Source: Chionoecetes opilio (taxonomy: Eukaryota > Arthropoda > Malacostraca > Decapoda > Majidae). From it: a stretch of 64,000 nt of DNA. Positions within the stretch are counted from its first letter, which is position 1, and every line of letters starts with the position of its first letter. The notes under the pieces are model-generated. The model saw nothing but the letters and a program-made list of their open reading frames with translations, did no database searches and was not told where the DNA came from. Shown in pieces: positions 12,720-24,609 of the stretch. The stretch spans positions 66,131 to 130,130 of the forward strand of contig JACEEZ010020235.1 in the NCBI GenBank assembly GCA_016584305.1, given 5' to 3'. The translations under genes were made by a program, and so were the position numbers.

Positions 12720-14958
12720 CATTAAGAAAAATTAAAGTTAACGTTAAAAACGAAAGAAGCCCTTATATAACTGCAGGATTAAAAACTAGTATCCAGGAGA
12801 AACACAGACTTGAAAGGTTGGCATCAAAATGGCCATTGTCATATGGACCAAGATATAAAGCTTACAGGAACAAGCTGGTAACACTACTTCGAACTGCAAA
12901 AAACAAATATTTTCAAGATAAATTTAAGAGTGAACAAGGTAATAATAAATCAATTTGGAATACAATAAATAGTCTAATGGGCAGAAAAAAAGTCAATCAT
13001 TGTAATGAAATTAAACTGAAAAATAGTAATGGCCTCACTGCAAATATTTTTAATGAACATTTCTTAAAAAAAGCTGGATCCCCACCGCAACAAACAAGTG
13101 CACAGCAAAACTCTCCCTCTCAATTTTTCAATAATCCATCGGAAATTTCTTTTTACCTTTATCCTGTTACTAGGGTAGAGGTTAATCAATATTTAAAATC
13201 TATAAAAGCAAACACAGCACCAGGATGTGATGAATTTCCACCAAAACTGCTCCAACTTACTGCACATTACATTGATGTCCCTCTCACCCACATAATCAAT
13301 CTATGTTTCCAGCAAGGATGCTTTCCGGACAAACTTAAAATTGCTAAAGTGATACCAATATTTAGATCTGGTGATGATGATGATGAAAATAATTATAGAC
13401 CCATATCTATTTTACCCTCGATTAGTAAAGTTTTTGAAAAAGCTATTGTTCATAGATTCAAAGGGTTCTTGGAAGATTTTAAATTATTATCTGATAATCA
13501 ATATGGATTTCGCAATAACAAGTCAACAGAGAAAGCCATAATGAAATTCACAAGTGACATTTATAGTAATTTGGAAAAAAACCCATTATGTTGCAGGCAT
13601 ATTCATGGACTTATCTAAAGCATTTGATTCACTGGACCATAAAATATTAATAGATAAGCTAAATAATATAGGAATAAGAGGAACACCATTAAAGTTATTT
13701 TCAAATTATTTGACAAATAGGAAACAAGCTGTATATTGTAATAAGAAAACATCAGTGCTGAAAACTGTTGACAGGGGAGTACCTCAGGGATCAATACTGG
13801 GCCCATTGCTGTTCTTGGTATTTATAAATGATATTTCCAATGCCAGTAATAAATTTAATTATGTTCTTTATGCAGATGACACCAATCTGCTCTTACAGGA
13901 TAACAACTTAGATCACTTGAATGCTGTGTTAAATACTGAACTAGAAAAAATTAGTAAATGGGTTTCAGCTAACAAATTAAGGGTAAATATTACAAAACTA
14001 ATTATATGCTTTTTGAAAGTCCATCTGTAGTATACAACATGGGTCCAGTATATATGGATGGGTATGAACTTAAGAGGGTTGCATGTACAAAATGTTTGGG
14101 GGTTATCATAGATGAAAACTTGAATTGGTAAAATCACATTCAATCAGTCTGCTTAAAATTGTCAAAAACTTGTGGAATATTATACAAAATTCGTTACAAT
14201 CTCACAACTGATGCTTTGAAAAGTATATATTATTCCCTGTGTTATCCTCTTATTATATATTGTGTGTCCATCTGGGGTTGTACGTGGCCGTCAAATGTAA
14301 AGGAAATTATTGTCACTCAGAAGAAATTGATCAGAACCATAACATATAGAGGGAAACATGACTCTACACACTTTTTATTCAATGAGTTAAAATTACTAAA
14401 ATTTGAATTACTACTTAAATATTTTTGTCTTCTCACTGTTTATAATGATTTAAATGATAATAGTAACAACATAAAAATATTTAGAATGATTCATCACAGC
14501 CTAGGTACCAGAGGTAACAATGTTAACTTGTTATGTCCACAACCAAGAACAACACTGTACAAATTTTCTATATATTGTTTTGGCCCGAAATGTTGGAACG
14601 CATTACCAGATGACATCAAACAGCAAATAATCTCAATATTATTATATTTAAACTTAAACAGTATTTATATAATTTACAAAGTCAGTTCTTATAGATGAAA
14701 ATGAAAATACAGTAAATTTGTGCTCCTGAAATTTAGGTACTTTTTTTATATAAAAAAACATGTTTTCACTGAGTTTATATTTTGTTGTTAATCTTTATTT
14801 GTAAATTATTGCCGTCATCGTATTCGCATTTAGATTATGTTAACTGATTTTATGTCTGCTAAGGAGCTCATGCTCAGCAGACTAATGCCTATAAAATGTG
14901 TATATATTTATTTATGTGTATATAATTGTTATTTGGCAATAAACTCTATAAACTATAA

Positions 14959-14960
<2 letters not shown>
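12720..14960 (+). pseudogene. Non-LTR retrotransposon RT (Jockey/CR1-group), 5' truncated, frameshifted
   Basis: ORF2 remains of a LINE. Visible in order: the pre-RT region (12818-13160), a fingers motif around NNYRPISILPSISKVFEKA (about 13390), QYGFRNNKSTEKA (about 13500), DLSKAFDSLDH (about 13608-13640), GVPQGSILGP at 13776-13805, the catalytic YADD at 13869-13880, and the thumb/C-terminal region to 14696. One frame shift near 13580-13610 (an A-run) and one or two more between 14000 and 14160 break the frame, together with an in-frame stop near 14130. No endonuclease domain is present. The AT-rich 3' UTR ends with AATAAACTCTATAAACTATA and runs straight into (ACT)n. Flanking TAC arrays on both sides suggest insertion into a trinucleotide microsatellite, or at 3' a templated repeat tail. 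Confidence 0.88.
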
Positions 14961-14961
<1 letters not shown>

Positions 14962-15017
<56 letters not shown>

Positions 15018-15102
15018 CACTTCTACTACCATAACTACTACTACTACTACTACTACTATACTACTACTACTACTACTACTATACTACTACTACTGCTACT
15101 AT

Positions 15103-15135
<33 letters not shown>
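14962..15135 (+). repeat. (ACT)n array on the 3' side of the LINE
   Basis: Interrupted ACT/TAC triplets immediately after the LINE 3' end, followed by the CAACTCACTCCATTTACAC sequence shared with 22383. Confidence 0.95.
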
Positions 15136-15392
15136 AACTCACTCCATTTACACAACACACCAAGACGCCACAACATAATATTATTACTACACAACCATTG
15201 CCTCCGTCACGGCGCCTGTATGCAAGTGGTGTACGCCCTACGGTCCCGCTGAGCTGCCCCGTTAAGGTTGAAACTAATGTGTGAAGTAAGACACTGACCT
15301 ATGCTGTTAAAGGACGTAATGACAGGGTTGTGGTGATGTTGCTCCCCTAAGGCCGAAGAGATGTAGTGTTCTTGTCCTATGAGAGTATTTCA
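15136..15392 (+). repeat. Dispersed 260-bp repeat between (TAC)n and (GA)n, first copy
   Basis: Nearly identical to 22383-22650. Both copies have a TAC array on the left and a GA array on the right, so the unit TAC array - 260 bp - GA array is itself repeated. No coding potential seen. Confidence 0.85.
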
Positions 15393-15424
15393 TTGAGAGA
15401 GAGAGAGAGAGAGAGGAGAGAGAG

Positions 15425-15455
<31 letters not shown>

Positions 15456-15458
15456 AAG

Positions 15459-15496
<38 letters not shown>

Positions 15497-15737
15497 TGAG
15501 AGAAAAGAGAGAGGGGAAGAGAGAGAGAGGAGAGAGAGAGGGGAGAGAGAGAGGGGAGGGGAAAAGGAGAGAGAGGAGAGGGGAGAGGAGAGAGAGAAGA
15601 GAGAGGGGGCCCGAGGAGAGAGAGGAGAGAGAAAGAGAGAAGGGGGAGAGAGAGAGGAGAGAGAGAAGAGAAAAAGGAGAGGAGAGAGAGAAAAGGAGAG
15701 GAAAAGGAGGGAGAGAGAGAGAGAGAGAGAGAGAGAA
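15393..15737 (+). repeat. (GA)n microsatellite
   Basis: Interrupted GA tract of about 345 bp; alternating Arg/Glu or Ser/Leu translations are spurious. Confidence 0.95.
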
Positions 15738-15739
15738 GG

Positions 15740-16480
15740 TATATAACACATAGGCAAACCCTTTGAGGCACAGAAGGAAAAAGGTGATTGGGAAATTTTT
15801 ATTGTTGTTTTTTTTATGCTTGGGTTTAAGTAGTAATGAAAAATAGTTTAGTAATGTAGAAATGATGATAATAAAAAGACCAGAGTTTTCCAAGTAACGG
15901 GAAATAGAGTCTTCGGGAAAAATTTTTTAGCAAAACACCTCAAACTGGGGAAACATTTTTCAAAAGGGCGTTAAGAGGCCTAACAAATGAACTTTTTCAC
16001 AGAACTCTCCAATTTTAAGTTTAAAAAAAATTTCTTTCTCACATTTTTCAGGGCGAGGGTGCCCCCCTTTTAAAATGTTGCGTTCATTTCTGGTCCCCTA
16101 AATTACAAAAACAGATAAAAAACAGGGGAGAGAGTACAAAAAAAAATTTAAATAAAAAATCCCCCCCCCCGCTGCAAAAAAAACCCCATAGGGAAAGGCG
16201 ACTCAAGGAATTTAAAATTTGGGTTTAGTTTTAAAATCGGGGGTTGAAGGACACTTAATAGTGAAATGCCCCCAGGGGTTTCCGTAATGTGACATAAGCG
16301 ATGTTTAAATATTGATGGGACAACACGTTTCCCCTATTTAATGGAACAAGATCATTAGGAAAGGGGTTTTCGACACATGAAGGAAAGCACTTTTTTCTTC
16401 AATAGATTTTAAATTTTTTGAATCCCTTCCGGCCCCAGGTATTAAGTGGACACGGTTGAGGCGTTAATCAGCAGATTAGA
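15740..16480 (+). mobile_element. CR1-like LINE 3' fragment, second copy
   Basis: Collinear with 4150-4875 and with the reverse complement of 25867-26330. It has the same CCAGAGTTTTCCAAGTA landmark (15880-15897) and the same degraded ORF2 C-terminus. Homopolymers are heavily distorted and no frame is open. It leads directly into segment copy C as the first copy leads into copy B. Confidence 0.55.
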
Positions 16481-16484
16481 CGAT

Positions 16485-18969
16485 ATTTCAGCTTTAAGCG
16501 GCCCTACTTGACGACTTTCGGTCCTACGAAAAATTTTTCATGGTTTTTTCTGCTTTACCCCTTAGCTTAGGGTAATTTTTCTTTTTTCAAGCTTTCCCTA
16601 TCAAACCCCGGTGGCAGGTTTTTTACCCCCCCTTTTGGGGGGTCAGGACTCAGGGGGGGGTTTCCTCTGCAAAACCTGCAGTTTTGTTGAGCCTCGTTTT
16701 TCTGGTCCCGGGTTCCTCTTTCCTTCCCCCTGGCAGGGCGGGTTTAGCATTCTCTTCTTGTGACGTGTGACTTTTTGGGACCTCCAGGTTTGGGCCCAGG
16801 GGGGTCCTCTGGGACCTATATTTTTGGGTTCATCCTGGATCTTTGGCGGCGGTTTGATTTTTTCCCCCACTGGGGGGAGGGATTTCCCACTTCTGGCGTT
16901 AGCTTACGTTGGGGTGGTTTGGATCGGTGGGGGATAAAAGAAGGGGTTTCGGGGAGCTGCGGGTTTCCCTTAACCCCTTTGAAACCGGGGCGGCGGAATC
17001 CCCCCCCCCCTTTTTTTTTTAAAAAGGGGCAGGGGGGCCCTCCACTCTTGTTTTTTTTGGTTTTCCCTTTTCCCCCCGCGTAATTTGTCTTACCCCGGTT
17101 TACGGCACGGAAAGTTTTTTCTTTTTCCCATTCCCCCTGGGTAAAAAAAATTTTTTTTCTTTGATTTGAAAGTGTTTTTTGGCCGCAAAAAGGGTTACCG
17201 GATGTTCTGTAGCTTTCGTTTTTGAGGAGAAAGGGCGGGTTTCAATTTCCTTGGAAAGACGCCCGCCCCACGGGCACAGGGTTAAACCCCCCCGGGAGGG
17301 AACCTGACACCTTTTTTTTCCCCGGAAAACCCCTTTTTCTCTGACGCAGGGTGCTTTTTTTTTAACTTTCTTGCTCAGTAAGGTGGTGCGCGTGTCTCCT
17401 GGAATGGGGGGAAGCCGGCCTTCCCGCCATTGGCCTGCCCCAACTTTCTTAAGGCCTCCGGGTCGTTGCCCAAAGCGCCTCGAGGCGGGTGCCCATTGTG
17501 AAAACGCCCCCATTTTCCCAACTAGGGATAATAATAATACGGGAAATTCCCGGTCTGTGACGGGGTGAGGCAGTCACCCCAGTCTGAAGCGAAGGCGTTT
17601 TGGGGCCGGGGGGTTTTGGGGTTTGGCAGCCTAGGGGGCGCTGGCTCCCGCGGGGTTTGGCACCCCGCGATGGGGTTATCGGGGCATTTTTTTTGGGGCC
17701 CTCAATTTTTCATTGGGCCCGGGGCCTTTTTAGCGGCGGAGTAGGCTTTTGGGTTCTTTTGCCTATAATTCAGCCTTCGCTTTTGTGAGCTGCGAGACTC
17801 ACGCTCCCCCCCTCAACCCCATCCTAAATTTAGTTTTCGGGGGATAATCCCCCCCGCCGCGGGGCTCACTTGCATGGTTAAAATCTACCATGTCAATTAA
17901 ACGTTGGCTAGAGCCCTCGGGCCCCGGGGGTCACTTTGCATGGTTACATCTGCCAGTCAAATTTGTTGACGTAAACGCCCCCGCCCCGGGGCTCACTTTC
18001 CCCTGGTTACATTACCAGGGAATTTTGCGTTGGGTTTGGGCGCCCTCGCCGCCCCACTTGCCTCCGCCCCCTCACGGTTTAAGAAACGGGCAAACCCCGT
18101 TTGGGGTTTGACCACCACCGGGGGTTTCCATCGGGCCCTTTTTGACGCCGTGTTCAAAAGACACAATTATGGGACGACTCGCCGTCCCCGCTAAGGCGTC
18201 AAACAAATTTTCGTTTTTTGTTTAAAGGGAGCCCCACGATGCGAGGGTCGCTCATCACAAAGTCTTTTTCGTAGGGGAGCGAGGATGGAGGGTGCCGCGG
18301 GCTTCCTTGTTAGCGCAGGCGCCCCTCGGCTTTCGCCGGGGGGTTTTTTTTCCCAGTGACGGGGGATGGATTTCCCGGTTTTCCCTTTCCCCCAGGGGTC
18401 CGGCGGGGGGTTTCCGCAATTCGCGCCCACACGGGCCCGGGGATCGCCCCCTCTCTTTAGGGACCATCGCGGCCCGTTGCCTTCCAGGGGGGCTCGCGTC
18501 GGGGCCCACGCCACACGTGCGGCCCAGCTTTCGGGGCTAGGGGGCATCAAAAAATTGGCTGGGGAAAGGGAGTGTTGATTTAAAACGGACTCGATGCGGA
18601 TGCATTATTTTCTTTTGGGGGGAACCTTTCCCTCACTTTTGGGCTTCCCTTATACTTTTTCTCATGTCTTGCAAAAAGGGGGGACCTCCCCCTATTAAGG
18701 ATGACTCTGATCCCCCTTTTGAACAGTTTGGGGTTAGAAAGGGTTTCCCAAGGGTTTGCCAACCCCCAGGCTGGGTCGCGACCCTTTCGTTCGAGTGAGC
18801 CTTGCGCTATAGTGTCATACTTTACTACTGCCATGGGGGTCAGGAAACCATGATTAGGGAATGGAGCTGACTGACGGGGGTTTTTAAAGGCACTTTTTGA
18901 GGGGAGGGGCACGCTTAAACCCCCCCACACCCCACCCCACACCCAACACACACACAACACACACAAACA

Positions 18970-19005
<36 letters not shown>

Positions 19006-20830
19006 TTTCTCTCCCCTCTCTCTCTCTCTCCTCTCTCTCTCCCTCTCTCTCCTCTCTCTTTTTGTGGGTTTCGTAGGATAATTTGTTACCAAGGGCAAAG
19101 CTACGCGTGGGTTTTTTGTGTATTTTTTGTACTTTACCATTTTTTGCTGTGTTTCCAACATTACACCTAATTTACTTGTTTGGTTCCTTTTGAAACTCAT
19201 TCATTAAATTAATAATATTATTTTATTGATATCAGCCCCAAAAAAAATTACTTTTTGGGGGGGGGGTGATCAAAAATATCAAAAAAGACGACAGTTTGTA
19301 AGGAAAAAGCAGGGAAAATATTTTCAAACAGAGCCAAAAAAAGTGTTTGATCGTGTCGCGAAGCCCGTGTGTCCCGCCAGTTGGTTGGCCCGTATAAAAA
19401 ATGACTACTTTCAATAAAAAAGAGAGATGTCAATGGATTACTTTTAGCGTAATGCCCCAATGGGGCAAACCCAAACCGTCAATGGAATAAATTTTCCAAA
19501 AGTGACAAAAGGGAAAAGCAGCCTTTTTGGGGTTTTTTGCTGCTGTCCTGCTTTCTTTTAGGAGTGACGGTTTTAAATTTTTTGCCTAGGAAAATCCGTG
19601 TTTACTTTTTCACGTCGCACGGTTCTTCTTCCTTTTCCCGCAGCCCGGTGGAGGGATTGGAGGGCGGGGGGGAGCCTTTTATTTTTCTATCATTTTTCTC
19701 TACTTTAAAAATTTCATAGTGTAGAAAATTTATGGGTATGAAATGAAAATCCAAAATTTGGGTTTGGTTTGATTTATTTCCAAAAAAAAAGTAAATTGGG
19801 GGGTACGAAGATTTGAGCACCGGCTCCGGGTTTTTTGTTGCAATGGGGGAAGAAGAAGAAAGAGGAGGAGGAGGGGAGGGAGGAGGGGAGGAGGGGGGGG
19901 AGGAGGAGGGGGGGGGAGGAGGAGAAAAGGTTTTACATTGCTCTCCCTCCTCTCCCACGTCACCGGGACCCCGCGGGTTTTTCTTTCTCCCGTGTTAGGG
20001 CATTAAGCGTCCCTCCCTGTCACTGTTCCTGCCTACTGTCTCCGCCGGGAAGCAAGCAGATCTGAGCGGTACAATGTGGCTGATCAAGTAAGACTAAGAG
20101 TAATAGTAAACGTAGTAGTGTTCCTTGCGTCAGGAGGTGTTTGGTGTGTGGCCCTTCTAAGCTCTGGAAGAAGCAGTTTTTGTCTCAGTGGTTTGGACTT
20201 TCACTGTTATGTCATTCATGGAACAACAGTAGCAAGGTATCAAGCATGGGTGGGATAGATTTCTCTTCGTATAGTTGGAGTTTCAGTGGATTTTTATTAT
20301 TAAAGAACTGTGTATATATTTATGTGTGTTTATAGTAACTTGTAGAGGCTTTAACTTATGTCCTGGTGTGTGAAGATAAAGAATGAAATCTGCTCATGCA
20401 CGTCACCAGTCTCGAAAGCATATGTGACGGGGAAATATAGATAGACAAACAGATGAATAGATAGCTAGCATAGATGACCAAGAAAAAAACACCAAACACG
20501 AGGAGGAAAAACCCACCGCTATTGAGATTCTTTACATGTCTGTGTTTACCTTCGCACCCACAAGTCTCCTCTGATTCTTTTTCTTTTCAGTTAAGTTCAT
20601 ATACATCTTCTACAAAAACTTACATTAGCCTTACATAAAACCTTAACCCCTTGAGGGCCAGATCGTAATTTCAATTGTAATTTGGATACCATTAGACGAT
20701 TTCAATGAGTATGAGCAATATTTATAGATAGGACCTGTTTAGTATCCTGGTCGACTAACTCATTTTGTATATTAAGTTACTTTTCGTAATTTCATGGCTA
20801 ACAACAAACGATTTTCTATAGTAAAGGAAA
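16485..20830 (+). repeat. Long repeated segment, copy C (uninterrupted)
   Basis: The only copy in the window running without a LINE insertion from the segment start through the CT tract (18965-19060) to the shared end near 20830. It shows what copy B looked like before its LINE arrived. The 16500-20000 part is rich in homopolymer artefacts; 20050-20830 is clean and matches 10990-11760. No conserved reading frame and no recognised gene. Confidence 0.75.
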
Positions 20831-21285
20831 GATCTGGGCGTGAAGAGGTTAAAATAAACTTACATTGCAAAACAGTCTGCTCTGAGGCCTGACGCTTGCT
20901 GAATACTGATACTTTCCCACTCCTTTGAACGTGACCTGAGTAATTTTAAATCCCCGGCGGCAAACCCTTCCCGACGCCCTCCTTTATAGCGGCTTCTGGG
21001 GGCGGCGACGACCTCGAGAGATAGATAAGGAAAAGGACGCCCACTGAACCTCCTTGGAACATCCTCATTCAGCCAGTATGTTGAGGGTGAGGAGGGTTAG
21101 ACACGGGAGAGGAGGATACCACAGGACCCCTTCCCTTATACTTAACATAATATAACAAAGGAACCAAGGCTACTGAAGGATGTAATAAGCACGGAAACTT
21201 ACAATTAAACGAGCTTTTTGTTGCCTCTTTATTTCTAAGCCCTTGGCCAGTCTTTGTGACTGGGGAAATCTATGGGTATTCTTAA
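20831..21285. other. Unique stretch without recognisable gene
   Basis: Between the end of segment copy C and the RT-element 3' end. No frame, RNA gene or repeat recognised. Confidence 0.5.
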
Positions 21286-21290
21286 AAATA

Positions 21291-22336
21291 AAGGATGTTG
21301 TTGCAAGGACAGAGGCGTAAANGACACTCATCCAGGCGGCGACGGAGCTCTTGGTGGTGCTTCTTTACTGACATCAAGTCAGCTAGTCTTGAGTAGAAGC
21401 TCCTAGCCTTGGGGGCCATGCCGCCAGATGTGGTGAAGACCAGGGGCGTGAAGGTACCATGGTCGACTTGCAGGATCCTATCGCCATAGGCCCTTGTCTT
21501 CTCCAGCTCGTTCCTGTGGTGGACAGCCTCGAGGGAGAGCTCACGATGGGAGGCGGCCATCGGGTCGAAGACCCGGATGTCCAAAAAGGTCCGCTGCCCT
21601 CTGGTCCAGAATCCCCGAGCACAGATGTCCACGCGAGCCTCAGGGGCGGTATTGGCTGTCCTGTACCGCAGGAGTTCCCCATCTAGAGGCAGAAGGGTTG
21701 GCTCGGTGGAGACGTCGTGGCACACCTCCTTGAGCATGCTGGCTGTCAGGTCCCTCACCTCGTCGTGCCTGATACACACGAATCCCCCCTTTTTGCACGT
21801 CATGGTGTGGTCTGCGCTGTTGGGGGATCCACACACACAGGTGTTGGGGAGTCCTTCCACTGGCCAGCCGTACCTCAGAGCAACGGCATCGACAAATTCT
21901 TGTTTGTTGAGGTTGAAGCCCTTTGCTCTGATTGGTAGTGATGTTAGCCAGTTGGACGCTCCCGTCTCCTGTGCGATGTGGATTTTTCTCACGGTGTCTG
22001 GATGCAGGATGGTCGAAAGGTGTTCAAGGCTGGTCTTCTGCCCTTGCTGCCTGTCTCGTGAGAATCGTTTCTTTTGCTCAGCGATCACACTTTGGTCGAT
22101 TTCACCTTGTGCGTCCTGAGCGATGATCATATCCGTGAGGGACCTGGTAAGGTTGATGGAGTTGAGGTTCTCCACCTCAGCCATCTTCTCAGGAGAGGTG
22201 ATTCCCATCCCGCCTAGTCTTGGAGGGAGTTCGAGCAACGCCCTCGTGTCATTCCTCAGGACGGGAGATCTCAGTAACGCTGGTATGAAGGTGTTCTTTA
22301 TAGATTCCTCCAGCGGTCTGAGGAGAGGGCTGATGT
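21291..22336 (-). pseudogene. C-terminal part of an RT element with CCHC motif and restriction-like-endonuclease-like domain
   Basis: About 345 codons are open on the minus strand (one N at 21322). The sequence begins at NISPLLRPLEESI, the thumb region after a reverse transcriptase, and continues through a GGMGI motif. A zinc-knuckle-like CVCGSPNSADHTMTC (complement of about 21800-21845) follows, then RHDEVRDL and a PEARVDICARGFW...FLDIRVFDP block. A CCHC motif followed by a PD-x(n)-D pattern is what restriction-like endonucleases of RLE-type non-LTR elements show; the assignment is by pattern, not alignment. The same protein, with its RT, lies at 26985-30110. The 5' end is cut off exactly at a (TAC)n array, so poly-Ser in the translation is repeat-derived. 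Probably a 5'-truncated insertion. Confidence 0.75.
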
Positions 22337-22337
<1 letters not shown>

Positions 22338-22377
<40 letters not shown>

Positions 22378-22380
22378 TTA
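22338..22380 (+). repeat. (TAC)n array at the truncated 5' end of the RT element
   Basis: About 14 TAC triplets at the junction between the RT element and the 260-bp dispersed repeat. Confidence 0.95.
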
Positions 22381-22382
22381 CT

Positions 22383-22643
22383 ATTACAACTCACTCCATT
22401 TACACAACACACCAACACGCCACAACATAATATTATTAATATACAACCATTGCCTCCGTCACTGCGCCTGTATACAAGGGGTGTACGCCGTACTGTCCCG
22501 CTGAGCTGCCCCGTTAAGGTTGAAACTAATGTGTGAAGTAAGACACTGACATATGCTGTTAAAGGACGTAATGATAGGGTTGTGGTGATGTTGCTCCGCT
22601 AAGGCCGAAGAGATGTAGTGTTCTTGTCCTATGAGAGTATTTC

Positions 22644-22728
<85 letters not shown>

Positions 22729-22800
22729 TCGTAGCGTAGTGTTCCTGTCCTATTAGAGTATTCATTAAGAGAGAGAGAGAGAGAGAGAGAGGGTGGGTGG
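22383..22800 (+). repeat. 260-bp dispersed repeat, second copy, followed by (GA)n tracts
   Basis: 22383-22650 matches 15136-15392. GA tracts follow at 22645-22728 and 22769-22793, separated by a GATCGTAGCGTAGTGTTCCTG spacer that also occurs near 2733-2756 in segment copy A. Confidence 0.85.
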
Positions 22801-22810
22801 GTGGGGGCGT

Positions 22811-22895
22811 GGCCACCGAGATGATAAGGCCTGATAGATCGCCCGTGACGTCACACCATGAGGATCTCGCGCGCTCGACCGCTCCGCTCCCCGTA
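22811..22895 (+). promoter_or_regulatory. CRE-containing 85-bp block, inverted copy of 25615-25705
   Basis: Contains a perfect CRE palindrome TGACGTCA at 22846-22853, followed by CCATGAGGATCTCGCGCGC. The reverse complement of 25615-25705 has the same order: CACCGAGA, AAGGCCTG, ATCGCC, TGACGTCA, TATGAGGATCTTGCGCGC. It may be a promoter fragment duplicated in opposite orientation, or the arms of a larger inverted-repeat element. Confidence 0.4.
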
Positions 22896-22962
22896 CAGGT
22901 TTACTTTCTCAGTTCACGCTCTTATTTATGTCGTTAATCTGAATCCCTGTCATTATCATCAA

Positions 22963-23462
22963 TGGTGGTGGTGGGGGTGGTGGTGGTGGTGGTGGTATTG
23001 TTGTTGTTGTTGTGTAGTGGTGGGGGTGGGGGTGGGGGTGGTGGTGGTGGTGGTAGAGGTGGTGCTGGTGGTGGTTTGGTGGTGGTGGTATTGTTGTTGT
23101 TGTGGTGGTGGTGGTGGTTTTGTGGTGGTGGTGGTGTTGTGGTGGTGGTGGTGGTGTTGTTGTGGTGGTGGTGGTGGTGGTGGTGGTGGGGTTGTGGTGG
23201 TGGTGGTGTGGTGGTGGTGGTGGTGGTATTGTTGTTGTGGTGGTGGTGGTGGTGGTGGTGGTGGTGGTGGTGGTGGTGGTTGTTGTGGTAGAGGTGGTGG
23301 TGGTGGTGGTGGTGGTGGTGGTGGTGGTTGTGGTAGAGGTGGTGGTGGTAGAGGTGGTGGTGGTTTGGTAGAGGTGGTGGTGGTTTGGTGGTGGTGGTGG
23401 TGGTGGTGGTGGTGGTGGTGGTAGAGGTGGTGGTGGTAGAGGTGGTGGTGGTTTGTGGTGGT
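22963..23462 (+). repeat. (TGG)n trinucleotide array
   Basis: About 500 bp of GGT/TGG with TTG and AGA interruptions. It abuts the RT fragment that starts at about 23466; the open frame crossing the junction is accidental. Confidence 0.95.
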
Positions 23463-23465
23463 GGT

Positions 23466-24540
23466 CTTTCAAGATGAAGAGACCATTAATAACCATCGCT
23501 ATAGATTTCAAGAAAGCCTTCGACAGTGTGAAAAGAAAGCCCCTAATTGAATGCCTAAAAAAGTTCAGGATACATCCACACATAATTGACGTCATAAGTG
23601 ACATATACCTAAATGACAAGACCATCCTGTATCTAAACAATGAGATCATAACAAACATGGATGTCACCAGCGGAATAAGGCAAGGTTGCAATGGTTCAAC
23701 ATCACTGTTCTTAATGATAACATATATCATCATCCTACACCTGAACCAAACAAATATTGGATTTAAAGATGAGAACTGCTTTATCCCTGCATTGTTTTAT
23801 GCAGATGATGGCCTTATTTTAGCACAAAGTGAATCAGGTGCCCTAAACATGACATTGACACTCATCTTAGCAGCAAGAGCAAGTGAAACAGTCAACAGTT
23901 ATTTAAAAGAGCATAATACCAACATATACCAGCTTGGTATAGTACACAACACGAAATAACTGACAAATTAAAAGAGCATGATACCAAGAAATGGAAAGCA
24001 GAACTACTTGAAAAAGAGACACTTAGACTTTACAGAACATACAAAACACACATAAAAGAAAGACTTTTATGATAAATGATGAATCCACTACAACTTTGAT
24101 AAGATGCAGAAGCAATACACTGAAACTAAACTAAACTACGGGAAAACAGACACACCCTCGGGAAACACAGCATGCACGACGTGTAACACTGGACTGCAGG
24201 AAACTTTAGAACACTTCCTATTACAGTGCGAGGAATATAAAGACATAAGGAAACACTTAAACTTTCTACAAGACAACACACTGACAAATGCTTAAAAAAC
24301 TTGCAACATTTTTACTCCTAGCAGATGAACAGGATGCAGATGTGAAGAAACAAAAACTTTGTTACTGATGTGGAAAATAAGGAAACAGCAAGAACATTGA
24401 TTAGCAAGCAAGAAAGCCAAGACATTTCACAAGAGCATTCACAAGTATAAGCACAAAAGGGGGTGATCAAGCAACAAACACCAAAAACACTTCAAGAATC
24501 AGAAAAAAATCACCGCTACTAAGGTGTTACCCCCACACTT
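23466..24540 (+). pseudogene. Non-LTR retrotransposon RT fragment with C-terminal CCHC motif
   Basis: A 5'-truncated LINE. The open part (23470-23957) starts inside the RT palm: TIAIDFKKAFDSV at about 23490, SGIRQGCNGSTSLFLM at about 23670 (a variant of the usual GxxQGD/GVPQGS motif), and the catalytic FYADDG box at about 23796-23813. The frame then fails. A further open piece at 24104-24295 holds a CxxC...ETLEHFLLQC motif, the CCHC-type zinc motif common at the C-terminus of several LINE clades. A frameshifted tail with a C-W-C-G-like stretch follows to about 24540. The SGIRQGC variant sets this element apart from the other RTs in the window; I do not assign a clade. Truncation is exactly at the TGG array. 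Confidence 0.8.
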
Positions 24541-24609
24541 CATCGACATCTCTAGTATGGATACCAATGGATAATTATGTAAAGTGTAATTACTTTTATA
24601 TCACCATTC

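Noticed and set aside
22858..23733. Long Val/Trp/Gly- and Thr/Pro-rich open frames on both strands
   Set aside because: They follow the (TGG)n array; open frames on both strands of a trinucleotide repeat are expected.
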